From assembly GCA_016285075.1 (NCBI GenBank), contig JAEEQB010000023.1, positions 1 through 64,000 of the forward strand: a stretch of DNA of 64,000 bases. Direction: 5' to 3'. Below, piece by piece: positions 39,901 through 47,722 of this stretch. The stretch's first letter is position 1; every line of letters begins with the position of its first letter. The notes below the pieces were generated by a model. The model was not told the DNA's origin. It saw only the letters and a program-made list of their open reading frames with translations, and did no database searches. The position numbers and the translations under genes were made by a program. The DNA is from Prevotella sp. (lineage in GTDB: Bacteria > Bacteroidota > Bacteroidia > Bacteroidales > Bacteroidaceae).

Positions 39901-40415
39901 TATATGACCAGCAGACGGGCAAATTCCTACGCGGCCAGACCCATCAAGGTTATTCGGACAATTCCATGTGGAGCCGCGGACAGGCATGGGCCATCTATGG
40001 CTACACTATGGTCTATCGCTTCACAAAAGACAAACGTTTCCTCAATCATGCCCGGAAAGTTACTGACATCTATTTGAAACGCTTGAAAGAGAAAAGTGAT
40101 GACTGCATACCTCGCTGGGATATGGACGCGACCGACAGCATAAAGGATGTTTCAGCAGCTTGCATCATAGCGTCCGCCTTGCTCGAACTGTCTGATTACA
40201 TTTCAGCCGACCGGGCTACCACCTACCGCGACTTTGCCATCAAGACGATCAGCCAACTCAGCAGCAACCGCTATCAAAGCCGTGACAAGAACGTCTCTTT
40301 CCTTCTTCACTCCACTGGACATCATCCTGCCGGCACAGAAATCGATGCCAGCATCATCTACGCTGACTATTATTATTTGGAAGCTCTGTCAAGAATACAT
40401 GGCAGTCTTCGTTAA
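36933..40415 (+). CDS. Three-domain polysaccharide-degrading enzyme: alginate-lyase-fold domain (PL38-like) + beta-helix (GH28-like) + GH88-like hydrolase
   Basis: N-term WGAIVNRCRMACAIF..GQCQETGRDQAHVQLGL; middle beta-helix GIARPKSGYEGCHVHRSKNVLIDGL..SDDCTTAYASRKG; C-term WCSGFWPGILWMDFAY..DHDLGFITI..DNMMNLELLFWAAEHGG..SDNSMWSRGQAWAIYGYTMVYRFTKD. Confidence 0.82.
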   Translation: MKYLLTLLFSVFVCAVQAQMTYKMAGPYEVVARDGQYAYTKGGSERDMWTAWQLAQKGDSQSAVEIVNAYAKTLQRFDGHDAPLCAIQAYWLVRAMILAKEHQTPEWVAMIRRAVLPVLEQFEADSPFANGNWGAIVNRCRMACAIFLEDSALCQASIDYYLNARDNGALPRYVGETGQCQETGRDQAHVQLGLGALCDICEMAWTKGKDLWGALDNRLMKGLEYTARYNLGYDVPFETWQDCTGLYCQWTEPGAMQRGHIRCIYDAAYEHYTTVKGQKMPYTKKLLDLQQKAKRRGEIIQNMEADQFVVKGSLSIEENGGRGLHQVFTFPAPEGAPLKHDYDVFVRPRSSQEWTRVDTYMARVNASVGNNRHRVSEISYSMFDFTGDVDVRVVSKHKKFKAASIRPDFRGVTANVQNDSTVQFMLFQPENVSVEFDGNITNNLLLFTSKPVVAKDDAERQAKANGCEFLYFAPGFYSQDTIKVASNTTVYLAPGSYFTGTFAIEDAHNVNIFGRGIARPKSGYEGCHVHRSKNVLIDGLTVNTCPVGGSDGVTLRNVKSISHPGWGDGLNVFASQNVLYDRVFCRNSDDCTTAYASRKGFFGDCRNVTMRNSTLWADVAHPIFIGIHGNAERGDTIENLHYENIDILGQAEPQVDYQGCLAINCGDNNLVRNVTFENIRIEQIEQGSIAQVKVGYNQKYCTAPGRGVENVTFRNIRYKGERPYLSIINGYNDERKVKGVTFESIKINGRLLHDKMEGKPAWYATADYIPMYVGNHVENVVFSKDGRSTLVNQSLAYCSSQVDRALERLRPYDFTMIPRNILNDEQTWNLRKASPQEWCSGFWPGILWMDFAYNKSEAIEKAAKSYTDALLPVVAQPVYDHDLGFITINALLKGYEVSKDKRYRDAALLAADSLATLFNPAVGTFLSWPRHIKDYGGHNTIIDNMMNLELLFWAAEHGGSPHLKDIAIRHAETTMKHHFRPDGSCYHVAVYDQQTGKFLRGQTHQGYSDNSMWSRGQAWAIYGYTMVYRFTKDKRFLNHARKVTDIYLKRLKEKSDDCIPRWDMDATDSIKDVSAACIIASALLELSDYISADRATTYRDFAIKTISQLSSNRYQSRDKNVSFLLHSTGHHPAGTEIDASIIYADYYYLEALSRIHGSLR

Positions 40416-40482
40416 CTTATGAAATATACTCACAAAGGCGTCCATTTCATCACCGGCTGGCAGCCCTGGGGATAAGCAGTCA

Positions 40483-41835
40483 TCATTGGCATTTCCCTTT
40501 CAAGCATTTCAACTCATGGATCACATTCAAATCGGCAGGCAACCATCTAACGTTATCAAGTTCATCCTCCGTCAGCCATTTCGCGGCTTCGTGCTCGTTC
40601 AGATGCAGCGACTCTGTCAGTAGCGAACAGATATAACAATGCATGGTCAGATGGAACTTGGGGTAGTCGTATTCCACCGTACAAAGGTACTCATCCACAC
40701 TGATTTCTGTCGACAGTTCCTCACGTATCTCCCGTTTCAGCGCTTCCTCCGGTGTTTCACCTGCCTCCATTTTCCCGCCGGGGAATTCCCACCAATCTTT
40801 CCATTCACCGTATCCTCGCTGGGTTGCAAATATCTTATCGCTTTTGCGGATAACGGCTGCTACTACTTCTATCCTTTTCATGATATACCCTTCCTGGTCA
40901 TATCCTTTGTGGTGCAGGTGGATGCAGTCTAGTAGAGGTTGTACTCTTTTGTCTTCAACCTTCATCTTGCCGTATTGGGGCAACTGTGCATTATAGCGGT
41001 CAGTGCTCCCGTTTGAAATCCTTTGCTCAAAATCATCTGGCACGAAAAACGAGGATCTGGTTCCCAAGTGGCAGTAATATTCACGCTCATAAATGGCGAC
41101 GCCTGCCAAGTCCAAGTCTCCGAAATGGACGTATTGATTGGGTATGGACTGTAGCCATTTGATGAAATCTTTGTTTTGGTCTTGAGGATAACGGGACACG
41201 AAAAGTACGCGTCCAAACCTTGCAAAAAGATATTCCTGCAACGCAGCATAACGGAAGTTCTCTGCGTTCTCCACACCAACTACGACAACATCTCGAGGAA
41301 TGGTGAAATGCTGATAGTCGGCAATAAACATGAAACTGCCTTCTGAGGGGAAAATCGTTATCTCTTGACCATTGAGTACAGCTGCAACAGGCTGGTAGCT
41401 ATTCACAAGAAACCCCTGGAAAGTTCTACGAGAAAGGAACTTACTGTTGCCTGTGGCAGCGACCAAAGAGGCTCTGCTGACATCTTCGTCAGCAAAGGCA
41501 CTCCGTGCTTGTTCCAGATTGCGGATGTCGAACTGACTGGCAACATACTCACGAAGAAGCGCTCCATCTGATGCTCTCAGGCTCTTGCGGCTACCGTGGG
41601 CTGTAGCCAGAAGGATGCCGTCTTCCTGCATCTGCTCAAACCATTTGCCCTTCAGACTGCTGGCAGGCAGAGCATCGCCATTGGCAAGGCGAATCAATTT
41701 TTCTATGAGTGCGACAGAATGCTTGGTGTTCAGTTCGGCAGCAAATTCCGTGTAGTCGGCATCGGTATTGAACTCCGTCCTGAAAAAGAACGTGTTCTGG
41801 GGTGTCAGTTCTTTTATCGACCTAAATGTTGCCAT
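40483..41835 (-). CDS. TOPRIM (JetD/DUF2220-like) domain fused to NUDIX hydrolase
   Basis: N-terminal part has VVVVGVENAENF and YVHFGDLDLAGVAIYEREYY (TOPRIM-like E and DxD); C-terminal part begins MKRIEVVAAVIRK and has Nudix box GGKMEAGETPEEALKREIREELSTEI. Confidence 0.75.
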   Translation of the reverse strand: MATFRSIKELTPQNTFFFRTEFNTDADYTEFAAELNTKHSVALIEKLIRLANGDALPASSLKGKWFEQMQEDGILLATAHGSRKSLRASDGALLREYVASQFDIRNLEQARSAFADEDVSRASLVAATGNSKFLSRRTFQGFLVNSYQPVAAVLNGQEITIFPSEGSFMFIADYQHFTIPRDVVVVGVENAENFRYAALQEYLFARFGRVLFVSRYPQDQNKDFIKWLQSIPNQYVHFGDLDLAGVAIYEREYYCHLGTRSSFFVPDDFEQRISNGSTDRYNAQLPQYGKMKVEDKRVQPLLDCIHLHHKGYDQEGYIMKRIEVVAAVIRKSDKIFATQRGYGEWKDWWEFPGGKMEAGETPEEALKREIREELSTEISVDEYLCTVEYDYPKFHLTMHCYICSLLTESLHLNEHEAAKWLTEDELDNVRWLPADLNVIHELKCLKGKCQ

Positions 41836-41838
41836 AGA

Positions 41839-42978
41839 CTATTCTTGGTTTACGATCTCCCAATGGCCGGTTTTGTCAGATCCAACCCATAGTATGAGAT
41901 TCCTCTCTAACAGTTGTGCTATATCTCGCTGAATGGTTTTTCTGTTTACATTCAGTTTTTCCGAAAGATATTTTGTGTTTACTGCGACATTTTGTGCTGC
42001 ATCATCTGCGACACCTTTTTCTATCAGCGTCACGATAATTCGCTGTCTATCAGTTAGTTTTTCTGCGACATTATCTGCGACATTTTCCTGGGCAGTTTCT
42101 TTTCTCCCTTCACGATCTCTCTCTTCTGTCGTCTTAAGGAATTTGTCAATATCATTACGCAAGTGCTCAATATGCAACCGCGTCATGCTTTCAACAAAGA
42201 TGCTGATATCTTCATTATTTCTTGAATCAACAAGTGCCTGAATATAATCCATCTTGTCCCCTTTGAGCACTCTCACGGGCAATAGATCATATTCCATTTG
42301 CAGCAAGTTCATCAACAAGCGACTGGTACGTCCATTGCCATCTGCCCATGGATGAATGGTCACCAATTCGTAGTGAGCCCAAAAACTGAGCTCGTAGAGT
42401 GCATAGGGGTCTGTCTTGTCGACCGATATGCGACGTTTGTTCAGTTCTTCGCAAAAAGCGGCAAGACGTGAAGGCACTTTCTGGTACGATATATACGAAG
42501 GGCCTCCAGGTCCAGCACTTACATTCAATTTGCGCAACTCACCTCGTGCAGCAGAGAAACTACCGGTCATGGTATTATATTCGCTGCCAGTATGTTTCAT
42601 TACTTTTGCAGCCAACGAGATAAGCCAATCTACAGTGACAGGCTCGTGTCGTTGAATCCATTTCATCCCATATTCGTATGCAGTTTTAAGATCGAGGTTC
42701 ATCATCTGCTCCTGTATCGTACGTTTACTACTGGTGATACCCTCGTCGAAGAGCAGTTGTGCCTCCACCTCAGTCACGGTGCTGCCTTCGATGGCTGTAG
42801 AATGAGCAATAATGGAGTAGAGATAGTATTTTGGGAAGTCTATCTGTTCCGAAATGCCTAAATCTTTATACTGATTCAACTGTTCAATCAGTTCTTCCTT
42901 GTCTTGCCGCGTCATAATCCTTCCTTCTTTCTGATATATGTCATAACCCGTCCCTAGGTCTATTTTTCTATCAGCCAA
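41839..42978 (-). CDS. Fic family protein with C-terminal HTH
   Basis: HPWADGNGRTSRLLMN; inhibitory motif STAIEG; C-terminal HTH NVNRKTIQRDIAQL. True start may be 42915. Confidence 0.92.
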   Translation of the reverse strand: MADRKIDLGTGYDIYQKEGRIMTRQDKEELIEQLNQYKDLGISEQIDFPKYYLYSIIAHSTAIEGSTVTEVEAQLLFDEGITSSKRTIQEQMMNLDLKTAYEYGMKWIQRHEPVTVDWLISLAAKVMKHTGSEYNTMTGSFSAARGELRKLNVSAGPGGPSYISYQKVPSRLAAFCEELNKRRISVDKTDPYALYELSFWAHYELVTIHPWADGNGRTSRLLMNLLQMEYDLLPVRVLKGDKMDYIQALVDSRNNEDISIFVESMTRLHIEHLRNDIDKFLKTTEERDREGRKETAQENVADNVAEKLTDRQRIIVTLIEKGVADDAAQNVAVNTKYLSEKLNVNRKTIQRDIAQLLERNLILWVGSDKTGHWEIVNQE

Positions 42979-45074
42979 TATTCCATGTGCTTCATGGTGC
43001 GCTTGCTCTTGAAGTTGAACTGGACGTCGTTCAGGGCATTGCCGATTTTACGGAAGGGGGTCTCAGGGTCGAAGTTCGCATAGCGCTGTGATAGCAGGGT
43101 GCTGATGTCACCCAGGCTCCACCACTTGCCCTGCTCTGTGTCCTTGGGGCGACGGAAGGTCTCGCCGATCATCTCCACCAGATCGTTCAGCTTCTGGAAA
43201 GGCTCGTTCTCGGCTATCAGCGTCTGTATCTCATCGTCTTCCAGCCAGAAGCGTTCCTTCTGGTTGAACAGGTGGAGCGCCTGGGCGTAAAGCTGCTCAT
43301 GGTTGAGGGTGTCCTCAAAATTGATGTTACCCGTTACGCCTACACACACAAAACGGCGTGAGCCCGTAGGATCGACCAGCGGTTTCAGCTGGTTGGTGGT
43401 GCCAATGAAGGAGGTGTAGCGGCGATAGAACTTGATGGTCTTGCCATAAGGCGGACGGAATTTCACGTCGCTCGACGACAAGAGGTATTTCAGCACTATC
43501 TGCTGCGAGTTGGTGGTCTTGTCAAACTCGTCGATGTTGATCAGCGCAAAGCTCGTCAGGGCGATGTTCAGGTCAAACTCGTTCTTGAAGTTCAGCTTGT
43601 CGTTGTAATAGTCACGCAGTTCCTGAGGCAGCAGGATTTTGCAGAACCGTGTCTTTCCGCAGCCCTGCCTGCCTATCAGCAGCGGTGTCAATGCGTTGCC
43701 TGTCAGCTGTTTGTCACTCTCACGCCATTGTGCTACCATTCCCACAAGCCACATCCTGAGATACTTCTCCCAATGGGGCTGGTCTGTTGGCACCCTCTTG
43801 GCCAGTTCCTTGATGTAGTCATGCCCGTCCCACTTCGGCAGCTTGTCAAGCCAGGTGTTCACGGGGTCGTATTGCTCGATGCGTGTGGAGTCGATGAAGC
43901 GGTTCACATCCCTGTCCCACGATTTCAGCCCTAACTCCGTGGCCCTCATCGTCATGTCGTTGCGCACCTCGTCTGTCAGCGGTTGGAAACGCTGGTCGTC
44001 GCTGAACTTCTCGCGGTATTCGGCCACACCCGTCAGAAGATTCTTGCGCATGTCATAGTTCGAGTTCAGGAAAATCTCCGTCTTCATCATCTGGATTGTT
44101 TCCTCCGGCACACTCTTCAGCGGATGAATCTTGTGTTTCTTTCTGTACTCCTCCTGCTCTGCCACGCTGTAGACCGTCTGGAAAATCTTCTCCACCAGCA
44201 ACTTGTCGTTTTTAAACACTGGATGGAGCATGGTCAATCCCTGAGCATGAGCCTTGGGAATGCCCTCGTCCAGGCACATCGAGGCAATCTGCATCAGCAG
44301 CGTCGCTTCCTGGTCCTCATCGGGCAGGTCAAAGTAATGTCCCATCACCGTCTCCACAACGAACGTCCAGTTCAGATGATACGTGCGGGTGACGGTGCGT
44401 CCAGGCATCAGATGGTCTTCCTCGCGGCTGATTGCTACGGGCTGAGGCTGCTCGTGGCTTTCTGTGTCGGCATAGAAAGGACGAGCCTCTGCATTAAATT
44501 CCATCTCGGGATCGGCGCTCATATACACCGTCCTGTCGAGACGAGGTTCCAGGAACTCGATGTCGAAGCCAAACTGATTTTGGTATGCCCTTCGTGCCGT
44601 GTTATACAGATTGAGGTGGAACTGCTGGATGTCAGCCTCTTTCTCTGGCAGGCCTCCACCAAACAGTTCACCACGGCACACAATCTTCACGCTCCTGCCC
44701 GATCCGCCCAGGAAACAAAGCATCGTCTCAGGCAGTTTCTTGGCTAGTTCCCTTATTTCAACAGCCTCCTCATAGGTCTGCAAGTTATTCACCTCCAGCA
44801 CTATGAGACCATTGTAGGCCATCATCTTCCATTCGCCCTTCCGTTTTATGTAGTCAGCGGCAAAGCAGATACGCGGCAGCTTGATGCCACCCTCCCAGTC
44901 AGTGGTCACTTCTCCGTTCTCCAGTCGATGAATCTTCATCAGATGATACACCAATCTGGTGTTCTGGACCGTTGTCTTGATCAGTCCTTTTTTGATGGCA
45001 TTCGCCAAGTCAGCAAGCTTCACGCGGTTGATGACTTCTTTCCTGCCATCTTTTTTCAGTAATGTTACGTTCAT
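42960..45074 (-). CDS. VapE/VirE-like primase-ATPase (BT4734/BF3469-type N-terminus, DUF3874-type C-terminus)
   Basis: PLLIGRQGCGKTRFCKILLPQELRDYYNDKL, FALINIDEFDKTTNSQQIVLKYLLSSSDVKFRPPYGK. Confidence 0.85.
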   Translation of the reverse strand: MNVTLLKKDGRKEVINRVKLADLANAIKKGLIKTTVQNTRLVYHLMKIHRLENGEVTTDWEGGIKLPRICFAADYIKRKGEWKMMAYNGLIVLEVNNLQTYEEAVEIRELAKKLPETMLCFLGGSGRSVKIVCRGELFGGGLPEKEADIQQFHLNLYNTARRAYQNQFGFDIEFLEPRLDRTVYMSADPEMEFNAEARPFYADTESHEQPQPVAISREEDHLMPGRTVTRTYHLNWTFVVETVMGHYFDLPDEDQEATLLMQIASMCLDEGIPKAHAQGLTMLHPVFKNDKLLVEKIFQTVYSVAEQEEYRKKHKIHPLKSVPEETIQMMKTEIFLNSNYDMRKNLLTGVAEYREKFSDDQRFQPLTDEVRNDMTMRATELGLKSWDRDVNRFIDSTRIEQYDPVNTWLDKLPKWDGHDYIKELAKRVPTDQPHWEKYLRMWLVGMVAQWRESDKQLTGNALTPLLIGRQGCGKTRFCKILLPQELRDYYNDKLNFKNEFDLNIALTSFALINIDEFDKTTNSQQIVLKYLLSSSDVKFRPPYGKTIKFYRRYTSFIGTTNQLKPLVDPTGSRRFVCVGVTGNINFEDTLNHEQLYAQALHLFNQKERFWLEDDEIQTLIAENEPFQKLNDLVEMIGETFRRPKDTEQGKWWSLGDISTLLSQRYANFDPETPFRKIGNALNDVQFNFKSKRTMKHMEYWLIEK

Positions 45075-45360
45075 GATTTGCTCGTTATTGATTTTTTAGC
45101 TCAAACAATTCTTATCTATCTTATTTTCCCGGCAAAATTACAAAAAAATCATCAAATACAATAGTTTTTCTATCACTATTTTTTCTAATTTTACCTACAT
45201 AACTACATAAATATGATGTACCTCGCTCTATTTCAATAGGTTATTATGATTGCCGACCTACATATTATATACATATTACCTACATAGGAACTACATACAT
45301 CAAGCAGGCAGTAAGCAAATGGTTTAACCCCATTCCGCTCCAATCGCAACTGGCATTTAA

Positions 45361-45421
45361 ATCGGCTTACCCTTAATGCAAGCACAATTTTCTCTAGAGA
45401 ATTTTGTGCTTTAATGCCGAT
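45361..45421. repeat. Interrupted palindrome centred on TTCTCTAGAGAA
   Basis: ATCGGC..TTAATGCAAGCACAATTTTCTCT|AGAGAATTTTGTGCTTTAATGCCGAT; second TCTCTAGAGAATT at about 45459. Confidence 0.6.
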
Positions 45422-46140
45422 TAAACAAGCGCAACTACCTGTTGCATCGGAAAAATCTCTAGAGAATTCATTAACCACTCACCTCTTCAATTGTTACGAA
45501 GTAGTATCTTTCATCGTGCCAGAGCCCATTAAAACCATAAGAAGCTGCTGTTCTGTCAAGAATCTCATGAATGGAAGTCCTGCTTCCAAAAGGAGCGTTT
45601 CTCTGCAAGCAGTCGTACGTGACAATCCAAGCAAGAGAGCCGCAACATCCAAGCAAGAGAAACATCGGTGCCAAAGAGAGTATTCACTTCATGGTCTTTC
45701 AGACTCAGACTGGCGTTCCCAGAGTGTTCAGGCTCTTTGCTGGGAATTTTCGAAACCTCAATCATTAATTCTGTATAGTTTTATGTAGACGTCAATGTAG
45801 TTTTATGTAGTTAATATGTAGTTATTATGTAGGTGGAACTGATTGCCAAATAGCTAAATATCAGGACGTTATTATCAAACTATGTAGATATGTAGGTGAC
45901 TTTATGATTTTTCTCTGTCATTATTTTGAACGATTCAAACAAACAGAGTAACAAATTCTCAAATTCTTGATTGAAAAGTGACGAATTGGCTTGATGATTA
46001 CTCCCAATTATTTCGCCAATTCAACTCATTGGCCATTACGGTTCATCATGGCTGATTTTACGATTGCCTATGAATAATTCCTTGATTTGTTTGGATGTTT
46101 GCTCACAAAATCGTACCTTTGTTCCCAAATCAGCAAACGT

Positions 46141-46539
46141 ATGAAATACAGAATCAAGAAAGAGACCAAGCCCACCCTGAAGAACTATGGTAAGTACAAG
46201 GCGGTAGCCGTTCATAACCAGACAATAGACAGCCGCAGCCTCTTTGAAGAGGCAGCCAGAGGGACGAGCCTCAGCGGAGGCGTACTCGAAGGCTTGATGA
46301 TGAGCGTGTCTAACACCGTATGGCGTCATCTTCGTCGTGGTGACAAGGTGCGACTGAAGGGGTTTGGCCTGATGAAACTCGAAATCGAGAGCGACAAGGT
46401 CGACGACCCCAAGTCCTTCCGTTCCAGGAAGCACATCCGTGGTGTCCGCCTCCACTTCCTGCCCGAGAGCTACGAAGGCACCCAGGCCCTCTACGATGGC
46501 ATCACCTTCGAAAAGGACAAGAACTTCAATGATGAATAA
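46141..46539 (+). CDS. HU-family/HU-related DNA-binding protein
   Basis: MKYRIKKETKPTLKNYGKYKAVAVHNQTIDSRSLFEEAARGTSLSGGVLEGLMMSV..FGLMKLEI; TACCTTTG promoter box just upstream. Confidence 0.85.
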   Translation: MKYRIKKETKPTLKNYGKYKAVAVHNQTIDSRSLFEEAARGTSLSGGVLEGLMMSVSNTVWRHLRRGDKVRLKGFGLMKLEIESDKVDDPKSFRSRKHIRGVRLHFLPESYEGTQALYDGITFEKDKNFNDE

Positions 46540-46558
46540 CGTGGTGGGACGAGGCTTG

Positions 46559-47365
46559 TCATTTCTCGCAGTAAACTATCCCATATTCGCGTTTTAACCA
46601 AAGCTCAAACAACGGATCCACGAAAGAGAATGCATCTCTGGTTTTCTCAACCAAATCCTTTTCGACAAGAGTCTTTTTGTTCCTCGTGATGGTCTGAGAT
46701 TGGCCAAGACGATATTTTTCCACTACATCTTTCGCATTAAAATGCGTTTCCCCTGACGCAATTGCCTTCAGCAAGGCAATCTGTGAGGGAACCATTTCAT
46801 CGAGTTCATTTTGGAATGTTTCCGCATTGGTATCGATCACCATATCCAGCTGCCGATCAAGATCCTCATCAGAAACGATACTTTCTGTATGCGACCAAAC
46901 AAAGAAACAATATTGCTGGACATACCATGAATTATATTTCACCTTTTCGCACAACTTCTCTGCCTGCTCTTCGGTGATATGTTTACCTGTAGCTTCGAAG
47001 TTGTTGATTATGTAGGGCAACCAGTATTCTTTGGATATTCGCTTCAATTGCATCATCTGACCGAACTTATAAAAGGGACTCCTGGAATTGTTGAAGATTT
47101 TCTTCATCATGTGCATCTTACTCCCATACAGACAATAGGTCGTATGGTGCTGCAACTGCCATTCTGAACGCAACATTGACTCCAGTCTTTCCCAATGAGG
47201 AATAATGGCCAATTGCTGAAACTCGTCAATACATACTATGACACGGATTCCTTTCTCTATTGCAATCTTCTCAGGGAGCTGAAGAATCGTTTCCGGATTC
47301 TCTTTCACAGGGTTTATCCTCAAGTCCACCTCAATAGAGTTCATTGGATAAGCAATTATACGCAT
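46559..47365 (-). pseudogene. AAA ATPase, apparently 5'-truncated (no Walker A)
   Basis: Walker B-like RVIVCIDEFQQL and C-terminal DUF-type winged helix (QSQTITRNKKTLVEKDLVEK) present; P-loop region absent. Confidence 0.55.
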
Positions 47366-47525
47366 GCGTATAATACAACTGCGTATATTTTTATTCTTTT
47401 TTAAGATAAATCTTGATTTTCACCTGATTCTGAACCACAGCAAAGAGCACATGGGGCTGCAAAACAGGAAGAATGCACTTGAGGGAAAGTGTTGCTTAGT
47501 GACACCACAGAGGCCAAGAACTAGC

Positions 47526-47606
47526 AGCCCGAGAGCTACGAAGGCACCCAGGCCCTCTACAATGGCATCACCTTCGAAAAGGACAAGAATTTCAATGATG
47601 AATGAC
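47526..47606 (+). pseudogene. Duplicated 3' end of the HU-like gene
   Basis: GCCCGAGAGCTACGAAGGCACCCAGGCCCTCTAC[A]ATGGCATCACCTTCGAAAAGGACAAGAA[T]TTCAATGATGAATGA matches 46461-46539 with about three substitutions. Confidence 0.85.
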
Positions 47607-47722
47607 GGGGTGAGAATTCAAACGAAGCGACAGCAGCCTCTGAAGGGGTTGGTCTGACGGCCTCAAAATCATCAAATAAAATGATTCAAAAATAATGTAA
47701 GACACGCAGAGTATTATTGGTA

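Noticed and set aside
43983-44747. 254-aa plus-strand ORF
   Set aside because: Antisense to the VapE-like gene; composition-driven open frame.
45233-45788. Several small ORFs on both strands between VapE-like and HU-like genes
   Set aside because: Mutually overlapping, no homology recognised; region better explained as regulatory or replication DNA.
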